From the NCBI GenBank assembly GCA_030340625.1, contig JAOPHQ010000850.1:310001-374000 (forward strand): a stretch of 64,000 nt of DNA, read 5' to 3'. Shown one piece after another: positions 12,449-26,060 of this stretch (positions within the stretch are counted from its first letter, which is position 1; every line of letters starts with the position of its first letter). The position numbers were made by a program, and so were the translations under genes. Below the pieces are notes generated by a model. The model was not told where the DNA came from and searched no databases. It saw nothing but the letters and a program-made list of their open reading frames with translations. This DNA is from Merluccius polli. Lineage: Eukaryota; Chordata; Actinopteri; Gadiformes; Merlucciidae.

Positions 12449-13839
12449 ACAGGTGCCATCACCTTGACTATGTCTTCAGCGTTGCAGACGTCAATCTCAT
12501 TAAGTGTGTTCACCTCCTCCCATTTTCTGAGCTCCCTTGACACGAGTGTGGCAAAAACCGCAGGTTGCTGCTCCAAAAAGCATTCAAGCATGTCATTAAA
12601 GCTGTTCCATCAGGTGGACACATCTATAATGAGCTTGTGGGAAGGCAAAGCCAGTTGATACTGTTTCTCCCATAGTATTTCAGCTCCCCTAATGTTGCGA
12701 TGCAAAAAGCCAACCACCCTCCTCACTCTTCCCAGCAACTTTGCAGCAGTGGCCAGGCCAGATTTAATGTGTGAGCAAAGCACCCGAGGTGAGGGGTCAT
12801 CTCTGCTTCCACTCCAGCTACAATCATGTTTCTGGCATTATCAGTTACCAGGGCTGGTTCTTTATCAGCAATGTTCCAGTCAACACATGCTTCTTTCAAT
12901 AAAGCGCCTATATTTTTCCTTGTGTGTGATTGATTGAATACTCTCGTCTGTAAGACATGACTCCTTAACTTCCGGAGAGATGTGGTGCGCTGCCCGGAGA
13001 GATGTGCGCTGTGATGATCACATAGGAATCGGTAGCACATGATGTCCAGGCATCGGTTGTTATTGCCACTTCATCTGCATTTGACAATTCTTGTTTGACT
13101 TCATTCTTTACTTTGATATACACCTCTGGCACGCATTTGTCGCTGAAATTCTGTCTACTTGGTATCTTGTACCTCGGCTCTAACACATTAACATGTCACG
13201 AAAGCCATCATTCTCAACTACACTGTAAGGTCGTAGGTCCTTAGTGATAAAACGGGCTATAGATGCCGTTAGACCTTACCTTAGACCTCACCGAGTTGTG
13301 GCTAAGTTGTGGCTGGAAAGTGTTTAATGCCGTGCCTTTGTCTTGCATGTTCTTGTTTGTGCTAGCTGTACTAGCATCGTCGCCGCATAGGTTTCACTAT
13401 GCCGTCTCAACAGGTGAATGGTAAGATTTGTCGTGCTTCCACTGAACTTAATCGCTGTTCTACAGACCTTACAAATGGCAAGACTTTTGTCCAAGATTCT
13501 TTCCTTATAAAATCCAAATGTCTTCCAAACTTTGGATTTTAGATTTGATGGGGCACTGTAAACCACGTTGGCATTGTCGGCCGTGTTGTTCTTGTTTTTA
13601 CCTTGTAAAAGGTTAAAGCGAGCCGCTGTACAGATTTATTAGCCAATGAGAGGCGGTCAGTGAGTCTTCCGCAGCAGCAGCTTAGTTTATACTGAAGTAG
13701 AATTAGCAGCAGAGCTTCAGTCAATTAATTTGTAAATTCAGAATCGGGCCATCGACCGGTTCATGGTACATTCAGACTGGTCCAGGGGTCCGCGTATCGA
13801 CCAGTTTCTGATTCGTATCGTTGAATCTTTACACCCCTA
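12449..13839 (-). pseudogene. Broken hAT transposase gene, BED-finger (ZBED-like) type
   Basis: Read on the minus strand, the element starts at a terminus near 13839 (ACTAGGGGTGTAAAG). Peptide fragments then follow in more than one frame. A BED zinc finger lies at 13566-13324 with VWKTFGF, a CxxC pair (ICKVC) and a histidine pair (HLLRRH). The start of the RNase-H-like catalytic region lies at 13186-12965 with TTDAWTS, which carries the first catalytic Asp. At 13040-12723 are LVTDNARNM, with the second Asp, and GCFAHTLNLAW. At 12591-12449 the frame runs to DIVKVMAP and stops at the border of the adjacent element. The C-terminal dimerisation region with the catalytic Glu is missing, so it cannot encode an active enzyme. 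Family assignment is firm from motifs; the exact subfamily is not determined. Confidence 0.87.
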
Positions 13840-14711
13840 GTATCGCTTTTGCAAATAGACGGTTAATAATATAATACCTCCGTTTTGACCCATTGTGACT
13901 GTTTCTCAGTGTCTGCGTTTAAATTGGTGCTCCTGGGTGAGATTTAGCTTGGCTTTCATCTGGGGTTTCTTTTGGATTTTACAGTCCTACTACACATTAT
14001 TATTTTCAGTACAGCCATGGATAAATTGGCTATTTCTTCCCTCCAGAGAATCACGTTTCCCCTTTTATAATGAAAGCATTGTTAATTCAACCTATTGCAG
14101 TGGACTGGTAAACGAGGGCCTTTCTTCATTTACGTTTTATTCTATCTGTGTGCAGTTTTATCCCCGCAAGTCGGTCCTATAAAAGATAATATAGGCCTAA
14201 TATTACCTTCTCTAGTTTCCACATCCGGTATAGCCGTGTTTTGCCTTTATTCTTCTTTCCATTTTTTCTAAACCATAATCCTATTTTTATTATGGATCTC
14301 TCTCTCTCTCGCGCGTGCGCTATCCCTCCCTCCCTCTATTGTGGCAATCTTTTCAGGCTCCTGCATACTATTATTTTAATAGATGTAAAATAACAGTATG
14401 TAGGATTCATGGCAGGATATGTATGCATTTCTTGTCATGAGTTTCACCTTTACATACTTCTTAAAAAAAAGTAAAGACTAATGTTATTGATATGGTAAGA
14501 TTAGTCTAGTTTATGGCATATTTGGAGATAGTGTGTCAGAGAGCACTGTAAGAGGACCGTGTAGCTTTCCTAAGGCATTCCTCACAAGAGCAAGCCATCC
14601 GCTAGACCTAAACCTGAGCAGAGTGATAAGGTAATTATTAGCTCACTGCATAACTCTCTCCTTTGCACTTGTTGAGCACCTTTTCCTCAGTGGGGCCAGC
14701 GCCATTCAGGA

Positions 14712-14748
<37 letters not shown>

Positions 14749-17681
14749 CTTGCACACACCTGTTTTGAAGGCTCAATTCTAAGCCCTCTATCACTATGCT
14801 GCAAGATTGGCATGACTGTCAAAATACCCTCATAGTAACACCACTTTTTTTTAAGACTGGTATAGCTTAATTGTTCTGACAATGAGCACACACAATGCTT
14901 GTCATTACATCGATGAGTCAGTTTCATAAAAAAGGAAAGTCAGTTTAGAAATTGTGCTTCATTCTGTTACCATGTCTCTAAAATCTACTTTGTAGATATT
15001 TCTCGATATTTATGTTACATACATTTCATTGGTTTGGAAAAACTGCAGTGCCTACTTCTCTTAGTTTCATTTCATTCATTGTGGTAAACAAACAGAGCAA
15101 GTCAGACAGTGTGGCTGTCTGACTGTAATTAAATATGTCCCTGAGATAATTTATTTACTGGGTCCAGCCTGTCTGGAATAATATGTAGCCCCCCCCACCA
15201 AAACTAGTTTACATTCCATTCCAGTCTGCTCCTTAGGGACCACTGGAGACTAAATATGATGCATGTCCTTTGTAGATTTACAACAAGGCTGAAAACGAGC
15301 CTGTTTTTCCCCCTCCCAATTGTCATGGTTAGACCTGTATTGTGTGGCCTGGATTTGATGGGAAGCTGCTCTTGATGCCTCTCGTGTTTGATGCATCGTC
15401 CCAGCGTTGACAAGTCTGACAAGTCAAGCTGACATGTTCGCTAATCAAAGGCATTGTTGCCATCTGTGGTGTATCTATATATGTCACTCCAACAAATAGT
15501 TGAAAATAGTTCTTACATCATAGGCCTACGTCCTCTCCTGATCTAGAAATAGTTCCTTAAACTAGCGTATGCAAAGAGTTATGCGAGAGTTAAACAAAGA
15601 AAGTAGAATAATCACTCACAGTTGGTGGGTACAATATCACAATTGATTCAGCGAATATCGAGATATAATTTTGGTAAAAGTAATTGTTTTACCTACAACA
15701 ATCCAGAAGTTTCCCCAGTGTCTGTGGAAGTAATTGTAAGGTGAACGATGCTGTTATGGTCCACAAACGTCAGGGAAATCCATAAGCTTAACCTCGAAGA
15801 GGTTACCATAGCTTTCCAATTACTGTTACCTCAGGGGTTACTACAGTTTCCCGAAAATGTCACCCCGAACGGTAGGCTTTGTAACTTCATCTACCCCTTT
15901 GGGCCCCTGAGCATGGGGTTCTCGCCGGGCTGGCTGGGCCTGGCCAGTCGTGTCTAATTTATTGTCTGGAGTATTTATAGATTGACAATGTGGAAAGACC
16001 AGGTGGCGTAATCTGTTGCTGTGGTATTTTGTTTTGTTTTTTATATAAAAGTGGTGGTAGTGGTGACCACAGCTACGGATGGCGGTCTGTTACGGCTGGC
16101 TTGCGAAGCCAATTTATTTGCTCATGTGCAGCGGTGTCCAATCATTTATGTAAAATCAATACATCTCTTCATAGACTTACAAAGAAATCACATGGCCTTT
16201 GGAGTGGATATTGGATAATGATAGTAATGACACATTGATTTTATGATGACAATAAATAATATACATGATGAAAAGGAACGATTCCCTCCACTGTCAATAT
16301 TTGGTTTTCCATCTTATGAAGATTGTTTTTTGTATTTGCAGACACTAATGATTTTGGTGCTCTGATAGTGTACTCAATTTAAACGAAAGTAAGCAGTATT
16401 TCCAAAGTCACATGGCTTTTTTGTATTCAGCTACAAGTTCAGCTGCAATAATATCTAAGTAGTATGTATTTCATGAGTGTACTTTTTTTTTTAAACTGGT
16501 AAATTAACATGTTGTAAAAAGTAGTTTTGAGCTGTGCTGGAATTTAAAAAAAATGTCCTTAGTTCCATTACGACATTTATGAATCTCATATATTCCAGAC
16601 CTAATAGTAGCTGAATGTCTAGCAAGAAAGCACTTTTTTTCCCCTGGATCACATGAAGGTGACATTTTCTCAGGTAGTGTGCTGTCAATTACCACCTTTA
16701 GGAAACTGGGACTTTTTACAGCATTCATTTCACTCCATTTTCAGTCCCTTCTACTCTATTTCCTGTTCTCTGTAGTCTGTTTTAAATCTGCCTCAGGGAA
16801 TAAAATTATAAAACGCATTTTTAATTTAAGGCACCACTGGAGATTTTTCTTTTTACACCATTTGTTAATTAGATGTTTGATCATGCTCTCCTTTACTGGA
16901 CATTCTCCTTCCCTTTTTAGTTCAGAATTGGAAAGTGTCCCTTTATCTTTAAATCTACTTTTGCTTTAAACAGCAGACTACTTTGGCTGTCCTTTAAGAC
17001 ATATTTTGTATTGTTATGATAATGCTTATTTTTATTTTTTAGGTTTCAGCAAGTTGCCTAGGTGTTAATCAAGGTTGTAGTGAAAAAAAACAACTAATTT
17101 CTTTTTTGCCTACTGTGTCTCCAACGCCTACCATCACCACCTGGCCTAACCCGTCACTTCCACCTATCCTGAACCGTATAAGACACCGACTTGTCACCAA
17201 CAGCGTTCTAATGTCTGCGGAGTCTCTTTTTAATGCTTGCAGCAAACAGGAGGCCCCGCTGGGCAGTAAGGGGAACAGGAGAAGTGTTTATCTGGGGAGG
17301 CAGGCCTTCGTTCCATCATTATGCCAATAGAGACAGCCGCACAGAGCTCCATGCCACACAGTCAGATAAGGCCACCAGGCAGCAGGGCTGCAGCCAGACC
17401 CCACTTGCTACAATGGATGGGGGAAGAAAGGATACGAGACAGTTTGCTCCAGTTAAATGCCCAACTTTGTGTCTCTGAGGTAGTGGTTCGAATCCTAATC
17501 TGTTCTGTGCTTTCAAGTATATCGCCATTCCTTTTCCATAAATGTGTGATTTTGCAAATGCAGGGATATTGTACATACCAATGGTTAAAAAAAGTATGGA
17601 TTTTGTAATTTATAATTTATTTATACTAAATAGTCTTTGGGATAATTTGATATGCTCTCACTCTCACTCTCACTCACACAC

Positions 17682-17682
<1 letters not shown>
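13840..17682. other. Intergenic sequence, no gene seen
   Basis: Unique AT-rich DNA with small low-complexity stretches, including a (CA)n tract at 14713-14743. Short open frames lack domains. A tRNA B-box-like GGTTCGAATCC occurs near 17485 without a convincing A box. Confidence 0.5.
14713..14743. repeat. (CA)n microsatellite
   Basis: Uninterrupted CA dinucleotide run of about 15 copies. Confidence 0.95.

Positions 17683-17774
<92 letters not shown>
17683..17774. repeat. (CT)n microsatellite
   Basis: Pure CT run of about 46 copies, preceded by an imperfect CTCTCA/CACA stretch from about 17655. The long Ser/Leu and Arg/Glu open frames across it are artefacts of the repeat. Confidence 0.97.
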
Positions 17775-17779
<5 letters not shown>

Positions 17780-18180
17780 ATCTCTTAAATGACTATAGTA
17801 TGACCATGTTCTGAGACTACATAATTTGTGCTGCATTTGCAGTGCATCCCAAAAGACCTTCCGGGAAATAGCCACAGCCAGTGTTTTGGACCATGCAATC
17901 TATCCCTTGTTTGACCAACCATGACAGGCAAACCTAAATCACATAGTACCAAAGGATGTCTGGTTCATCCAGCCTGCTGCCATGAATAAAGAGAGAGGAC
18001 TTATCTGGTAAGACTCAAATATTACCGGGAATAATCCGGACTAAAATAGGCAGGTTGGAGCAGAAGCAGTGGCCTTTCACTACTTTCACTTGTTTTTGGC
18101 AAGTTCAAAAGATAAGCCAGGACAGTGGGCCAGCAAATAGTTTAATACATTTGAATTTTCTGTTGTTTGGATTACGTTAT

Positions 18181-18615
18181 TACGGAGCCCCTCTGGGGTC
18201 ACATGGTAGGAAAAAAAAGTTCTCAGATTCACAATCCGTGCGCATGGCGAATGCATATCTGATTCAGATATATCACCGATATATATAGAATGTCTATATC
18301 ACATATACAATGTTTTTTTCTCCTGTCTTTTCAGTATGAATGACTGAATGTAGTGTTTATCTTTTCACATTTGACTGTACAGTTACGTTTGCTTTACAAT
18401 CATGTTAGAGCATTCTCATGTGCTATTGCCTAATAGAGCCATAACATGCACTCTGTCACACATACAATTACCTCCATTCATCCACTTCCTTAACTACGGA
18501 TTCCTTAAGAGAACGGATTTACAAAACTGTGCAACTGTGAATCCGAGGGGACAGATTTACAAAACTTTAAACATCTTTTTTTTTTTTCTACCGTGTGACC
18601 CCAGAGGGGCTCTGT
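18181..18615. mobile_element. MITE with long inverted termini and 7-8 bp target duplication
   Basis: The termini ACGGAGCCCCTCTGGGGTCA and ACAGAGCCCCTCTGGGGTCA are inverted and continue to about 28 bp with 26 matches, followed by A-runs. The flanks are ACGTTAT at 18174-18180 and 18616-18622 (7 of 8 identical if counted as 8 bp). The terminal repeat itself contains an inner palindrome CCCCTCTGGGG. The interior has a short direct repeat around GGATTTACAAAACT (18513-18565). No coding sequence. The superfamily is uncertain. Confidence 0.82.
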
Positions 18616-18623
18616 ACGTTATC

Positions 18624-21600
18624 AGTTCTGACGGTATTCTTATTTTTTTAAATAGATAATAGGAAAAATATCTCTGACCACCAACCAAGCATTGCACTGT
18701 TGAGACAAAAGGCAATTCACTCTATATTCCTGGGGTAAAACTAATTCAGCGTGGGTCACCTCCTGTAACCTACATCTATGTTCAAAGCAAAAAGAAAACA
18801 TCCATACAGATATTTAAATTTTTTATTGTTGTGTGTCGGCACAATTGTTTGCGCTTGTCTGGCAAGAAATTAACTTGGTCACAGTGGCCCCAGACAACAG
18901 CAGGCATGAATTGCCAAGCCAATTTCCGTACTTTGGAAACTGTAAAGACGCCACATCTTTACAGTAGACCACCTAATAGTGTCGGCTGATTCAGGGTTTG
19001 GATATTTGGATATATTGGAATGAGTGCAGTTTGCAAAGGGTTGTGACCAGTAAGGACGTGGACAAGTTGTTTTCATGACCATAATCCAGGAGGGCCACTC
19101 AACTCTAAATTGGACACATTTGCATATTTGCATATACATAGGCCTACATGGGAACGATGAGGCTTTGTGCCGAAGGTGATGCCTTAAGACTTCATTACTA
19201 CCTAATTATAGTCTGCAGAAGTTTTTGTTCAATGCAATTCATTCTTTGATTGAATTCACAAAGCACTTGTAAGCTTTTCCATAGATTTTGGTGAAATAAA
19301 GTAGAGCCATAGAAAGAATAACAATTGTTGTTCCTCTGCCTTATATCTGAGCCAGACTATTAAATACAGATACAGAGAAAAGTCGTTTTATATTGGGACC
19401 TCAGCTTGGACAATTTGGAACCAAACAACTTATTATAGTTTTTTTTTTATCTTGGACAAGGGAGATCAGTCTAAGGGCAACAGGCTCTCAATTGTCCTCG
19501 GTTTCAAACTTGGCTCATTGTCTGTCCTAACTGATCAGTTGCAATGGCAGACGCATTGCTGCCGCCGATGACAGTAATAACCTCAGGTAGTGCAATCAGC
19601 TTTGATGATGGCACTGGACAATATGAGGGAATTGGTATTCATTGTATCCGTTTCAAACAATGAATTATTTATGCTTGCTTGGAGCTACCGTTGAGTTTGG
19701 TAAGGGGGAGGAATGATTGCAGTGGGCTAAGTGGTTGAGAAATGGAACAAGGTTAAAGGAGAAATAGTGCTTTGTGTCTTCTGCCCATAGAAGCATATTT
19801 GGTCAAACTGTTAAAACCATGAACAATTGTTAATGGTTAAGGGTCATCTTCATTAGTATTCCAGCTAAATATATGCTTCACAAGCAGGGGGATTACACTG
19901 TACACTGTTCAGTGTTTACATCGCAATATAAGAATGAAATGCTGAGAGTCAAGTGTGAAACTTTCAGTTTGGCTTGACTATAAAAAAAAAAGCACTCCTC
20001 TTACTTATAGGGGGAAGACTTCAGAAGAGAAACAAGGTAATTAGTCTTTTAAGATTACAGACTACAATGAGGAGCAGAAGAGGCTTGTCAGCGTTTGCAT
20101 CAAAGCCTGCCCATTAGAGCCGGGGGCACGGAGAGAACACACACTACAGATACACAACGAAGCTTACTCATTCCCTTTTTTTCCTCTTTTTGTTAAGCCA
20201 ACCGAAAATCGTGATGTTTCGCACATTGGTAGGTAGTGATTAGGTTGTCATAACTGACAGCAGCCAAATTAACATTGATAGCACTTCTATGAATTTATTT
20301 TAGGATCACATGAGAAAAAGATTAGGAGGAGCTCATTTGTCCTGTGCTTTTATTTCACACCCGTACACATCCTATATGCCTTGTCAGAAGCACTCAAAGC
20401 AGCTAAGTCCTGCCAACATTTCCTACGCAAGACTGCATCTTTGGACTTCCCAAAGCTTCCAAACCTCTGCTCTTTTCAAACCATACCCTTGCTACACATG
20501 GTTGCCTACTAGGGCTCAGTCACACACACACACACATGCACGCACGCACACACACACACACCCAAATCAACGCAAGAGAAGCCCAGAGGAAACTAGGATT
20601 TTCTTGCGTCAGGGCTACTATTTTAAGTGCCTTTGCCTTTCCGTGGGGTGACACTAGATGACAGTTGGCTTACTGTTATTCTTGACTCATTCTGCAGCAT
20701 TCTGAAACCCGTATCTCCTGTGCTGTAGGCTGACTTTGCTTTCTCGCTCTTTTTGTTTGTCATTAATAAGATTAATCAGCAGCAGATACCAAGTATTTTG
20801 GAGGGAGAGAGACAGAGAAACAGAGAGAGGGGGAGAATAATTCACCTTGCCTCTTCATTGGCCACGGACATGAAGAGTACACATGGTTATGGCTGTTAAA
20901 CAAGATGGACTGGACCCCAGCCCACTCGTAAATAGAGAGAGGGAGAGGGAGAGAGAGAGTCTCTCCCTCCCTCCCAAACCAGCATTCAGTGGTGCGGCTC
21001 TGTCTCTCACCGTCTAACCACTACAGAGGCTGCCAGTTACCGTGCCTTTGTGGCTCAGAAACCCTTGGTTAGTGTTAACAAATTAACATGAATAGAGGCC
21101 AGGTTGGCATCATTAATTCCTTTATCACCCCATATTATGTTAAATAAAGAATTATTTTTCCTTTTTTGCACCCCTTTAGCGAGGCTGCTCCCAGAGTCTG
21201 TCAGTGCCATGTTTATTTTTTTTATAGCCCTTGTTAGATTTATATCATATATAAAGAGAATATTGCTTTATGAAAACAAAGAACCTAGACATATGATGAT
21301 CACTACAGTCCAGCTTCCAAATGTGCACCATTGTATTGCTTTTCTTGTGTTTACAAGCTTGTTTCATCTCGAGGTTAAACAAGACGTGGGCTGTTGACAT
21401 TTACAGAAAATAGTTGTTTTTTTTTCTCATCAGCTTTCTGAAATTTAACGTTGTGCAAATTATGAGGGAGTAGTGTTCAGAGTGTTCTTCAGATTCTCAA
21501 GCTTAGTCTGGCTCTGGCCTTTGTTATTGGTTTATCGTTGTCCTTTTTACTTTTTGTTGAGCTATGTCCAAAATAAACTAAATAATAAGCTATAATCAGC

Positions 21601-24000
21601 TACCTGTGATATATGCCAAAATCGATATACCTGGCTGGCCCATTGATGATACCTCTGGTGGTCAAGAGATGCAACCTCTGCCAGCTCGTTTTACTATATC
21701 AATTCCCAAAGAGCTTGTTATATTATATTTGTCCCTGCAGTAACAGAAGATGTTTACCAGTGGAGCACTCCACCTGATTTTGTAATGTGAACCTTTTCCT
21801 CATTGTCACTGACACTAATAATTGGCGAATCCAACGGATCTTGGGGTCTTGCCATGTTAACTGACATTTGGAATATTGCAATTCATTCTCAAACATGTGC
21901 AAGCTGTACCCTTGTAGCCATTTCCTGAAGCACGTGCGAGTGGTTATATGGCCTCTCTTTTTGTAGGAACAGGTCGGCCTTGTACTTGGTAATATAAAGA
22001 AAGGATCGCACTGGCAGCGTGCTGTCAGCATAAACCACATTGCACTTTTTACCTTTTATATGAAGGGATGAATATATCAATCGATCTGGTAAAGAACAAA
22101 CAGTATTTTATTATTTCCATATGTTGACAATCATTTCAATAATCAAGGCTAATTAAAAAAATATTTAAAATGTTGTTCCATCCAGCTTCTAAGCATTAAA
22201 AGTGCAAGCCACTCATCCTTTCTTTCATTTCAGTGTACACCATTTTAACAACCTCTTCCTTTGGTTGCATAATCCAACAACAAGTAGCCAAGCCTTTACA
22301 TTCTTGTTTGTATCTGTGAACAAAGCCAGAGCAATTTTTCTATTAATGCACTCATACAACTGTCCCCCAATTATCAGTGACAACAAAGGCCTGGCTATAT
22401 ACAGCAACATGACAAGTAAATAACATCATTTGTTTTCTATTTGGGGATGGCAAATGGAAAACTATGCTTTTAGTCATTATATTAAAACTTTTCCGGTTCT
22501 ACGTTGTTGCAATTTTACAACGTGGGGGTTAGGGTTACAGGGTGTCAAACTGTGCTCCGTGCTGCTCATAACCAGGGCAGTGGGTGCTTATTATAGTATT
22601 TTACAAATAACCTGACCAGGGGTCCAATAAGACAGTCGTAGGTAGCCCTGTCCTTGTTTGATCCACTGTCACAGTGGTTTTTGCCTTTGAACTAGAATCC
22701 AGGCAAATGCTGTATTGAATTAAATGATTACATAATTATGTTATTAGATATTATTTGTTGGAGTCATTGAATTTCTCCTTCATATTGAGACCAGACAAGT
22801 TGCTGAGAAGTGCATTTTTAAATAAGATGATCTTAATCTTAATTCATATTGGTAGGTCTTCATTATCCTAATGAACACAGTTCTACATGTATACATAATT
22901 TATTCTCAAAAAGCACATGGCTATCCTACATTGAGTTTTACTTTTGCCATCCGTCTCAAATGTGTACATCTTTCTAAGCGTTTCCTAGAAATTCACAGGA
23001 CCCCAAAGCATTTTTTTTTCTGTCGCCTCTGCAGGATATGAGGTACTACATCATAGAGATAAGCATTCTGGCAAAGTCACAGCTACAAGAAAAGGAAAAG
23101 GGATGAGAAAGACGCTTGTGAAGTATGGATCAGTTCCAGTAAAGTCACTGTGATGAATTCAGAGCAAGCGAACAAATGCAGTCTACGCCGGTCCGTGCCT
23201 TGCCGAGGCAGCCCCTTCCCGGCTGTTTAGCCGAAAGATGAATGAACGTCCACAAGCCCTTGTTTGGTATCGCTCTTCTCTATCACAGTGTGGGCCAGTT
23301 AACTCTGATAATCTTCCTCACCGTGGGACAACCTCAGATCGTAGTCGGGCTCGGGGCGTATATGGTGTCATTTAGAATGAATCAAGATGAGCAATTCCCT
23401 GGGGTGTTTTAGATCATGCATGTGGTCCATCTTAAGTGACTTGGCTCTAATGCAGTAGGAGGGGTGCTGGGTACACGTTTGGCTTGTAAATCATTTGATT
23501 TAATCGTTTTTAAGTATTTAACCAGTAAATCAAAGTCTTTACTGGTTAATTCTGAAACAGTAACGATAATTAGTGATTTATAATACACATTAATTTAGTT
23601 AATGATGCACACAGAAAAATACTATCTGTGCATGTTTTTTGTACAATATATGCTGAGGAGATTGTGTTAAACTGTGCTACAGTTCTTTACCAAAGAGCTC
23701 TTATGACTAAACTCTTATTATTATCTACTTGTATTCCCTTTTTGTGGAAGCTAATCTTATCTGGTGTCCATGGTCTTAATCAGGGATACTTCTGCAGAGC
23801 ACATCTTCCTTTAAGAGGTTATCAAATGCATGAATGTGAATCGCAATGTCAGACTTAATTCAAAAGTGATGTGGTGATTCCTTCTTTTGTCAACTTCTGC
23901 TTTGCAGAGGGCCTTGATAATTTGTATTCTGGGAATTGTAATTTGTTACAGCCACATGTAGGAAAATGTGGAAAATGTGATTTCTGTGTTATTTTCTCAC
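18624..24000. other. Intergenic sequence, possible conserved non-coding stretches
   Basis: No gene seen. 20521-20561 is an imperfect CA/CG repeat and 20930-20970 is GA/CT-rich. Segments 19480-19690 and 23140-23400 have more balanced composition and an irregular high-information look that differs from the AT-rich surroundings; these are candidate regulatory elements on appearance only. Confidence 0.35.
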
Positions 24001-24002
24001 TA

Positions 24003-24613
24003 GCTATGTTTCCATCCAAATGTATCGCAAATCTTAATCGAATTTGGCAAAAGAAATTGCGAATTTATGCGCGTTTCCATTCACTACCGTTTTTTAAATA
24101 TTAGAAGTTGGTTCATCGAGATATGCAGTAGGTGGCACTAATTCTCCAGTCAGGTGCCATTATACCACTGCAGAAGAAGAGGGCGCATTGAGATGACGTA
24201 ATTAAAAGAGCGCCAATCTAACCTTAAAAACGAACAAAACAAACAACAAACAAAACTGTGAAAATAAATTGTGTTTCTTGTACTATTTCAATGAACGTTG
24301 CAGTCTCCTCTTCGGTCCACACATACCTGATATTTTCATCTGCTGCCATTTTTCGTCTCCAGTGGAGCGGAAGCTGGAGTGACATTTAAGTCATGTGATT
24401 TCTGTACGTCATCATTTATCTATTCACTGAATCGATTTCCATTGCACTTTTTCGAATTACCTTTTTATCGATACACAAACTTTTCCACCTACCTCAAGTG
24501 GAAAAACTTTTAATCGATATTTGGAGACTTATTCGAATTTTCGGTATTTCCCCTCAGGTTTTTTTATTCGCAAATTGAAAATTTGAATAAAAAGAGGTGG
24601 ATGGAAACGCACC
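24003..24613. mobile_element. MITE with TTTCCATCC termini
   Basis: The left end GCTATGTTTCCATCC and the reverse-complemented right end GGTGCGTTTCCATCC match at 12 of 15 bases, with TA on both outer sides (24001-24002 and 24614-24615). The subterminal regions are rich in TCGAAT/ATTCGA motifs in inverted orientation (AATCGAATTT near the left; TTATTCGAATTTTC near the right). It is 611 bp with no coding sequence. The flank would fit TA (Tc1/mariner-like) or a 3-bp duplication (PIF/Harbinger-like). Confidence 0.75.
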
Positions 24614-25989
24614 TACTGACTACTTTAGCTGTCCTTGTGTGTTGAGCTTCCACTGTTACATGGTCTACCCTGTTCAGCCTCTGAATCCCAAATAAAATAA
24701 TGCAGAATAAGTGACATTCTTCTTAAATGCGTCGCCTAGCACCTTTTAGCCAACCTGACCTTGTTTTTTGGCTCATTCAGTGCTGCATCTGAGACATTTA
24801 ATTCCAGCTCAATGTTTGAGATCGTTCTGCAGATCTACACATAGAGCCTGCCTCCGTGGTTATGCTGGGCTAATTTAGTGCACAGTTTTAAGGTCAAGAC
24901 ATAATTTCTGTAAGCGCCACACTTATGAGGCATTAGGAAAGAAAAACACACCCCTTATTTGGTTTGCTCCTAGAAATGTTAGATGTCTCAAATGTACACA
25001 ATTCATAAGTCACACTTTGTTATAGAGCAACTCAGTGTCCTCTTTAATACATCAATGCACCCCTTTGGACCTTGACGAAGTTGTCCTAACAAGCTCTTAT
25101 GTGGAAACCCGGATAGTGGGCTGTTGTGCCAAGGGAAAAGAGACTATTCCTAGAGAGGATGTTTATTCAATCTTGTTTTGTCAAAAATGTGTCTGCCTCG
25201 TTTGTCGCACAGTCAGTCCCCCAGAAACCATCCAAATGGTTGGGTTTTTTTGTTTCATTCTCCAGATTCAGGCAGGATGAAGCAGACCGCAGAATCCACT
25301 GGTTATTTTAAGTGTTAGGGGTTTATCTAAGGCTATCATTATCTCCATTAGAATGGCATTGTACAGGTTTTTTAAATGTTTGTTTTTAAGCAATGGCACA
25401 AAGTTATAAGTCATAAGCTGGTGGAGACTGTGGTGAGAGAGACTACCTCGGTTGGCGCTGTTGGCCAGCTTATCCTTCATATCGAATGGGGAAAACTCAA
25501 TACTGAAGAAAGTTGTTTAGAGATTCAGGGAGTCAGGACAACACTGCGGTTGTTTCAGGCCTGCAGGTCATTATTCACTGTGACGGGTATAGAAGTAATG
25601 AACAATTTTTTGTGTGCCTGTGTTGGAGCTGAAGTGTAGCATTGCCATGGCTCCAGAGGAGTTGTTGGCTGAGGAAGAAGTGCTTCATCACACTGCTAAA
25701 TACTTTGTAATCTATGTGGTAGCTGTAATATAAATAGAAACTATTTGTTTTTGTGTTTATGATGACGATGCATTTGTCGAGCACTGCACTGTTATTGTAT
25801 ATATTCTGTATGAGTCGGATACCAAATCTCTGCCCATTTTGCCAGTATTGCCCATTATTTCCGTTACACAAGATTTAAATTCCATCTGTTCAAGAGAAAA
25901 AACTGAACAAAGGAAGGTGTTAATGGGGAAATCCTGAAAGAGTATGGGAAACATTTTAAAATGAAAATATCAAGGTATTAACTGGTTAA

Positions 25990-26060
25990 CATACATACAT
26001 ACATACATACATACATACATACATACATACATACATACATACATACATACATACATACAT
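25990..26060. repeat. (CATA)n tetranucleotide microsatellite
   Basis: About 18 uninterrupted copies of the tetranucleotide. Confidence 0.97.

Noticed and set aside
17484..17496. tRNA B-box-like GGTTCGAATCC
   Set aside because: No A box at the right distance and no cloverleaf could be drawn, so neither a tRNA nor a SINE is supported.
17542..17875. Ser-Leu-rich and Arg-Glu-rich open frames on opposite strands
   Set aside because: They are produced by the (CT)n microsatellite at 17683-17774.
22524..22540. GGGTTAGGGTTACAGGG resembling telomere repeat
   Set aside because: Fewer than two intact TTAGGG units; chance similarity in unique sequence.
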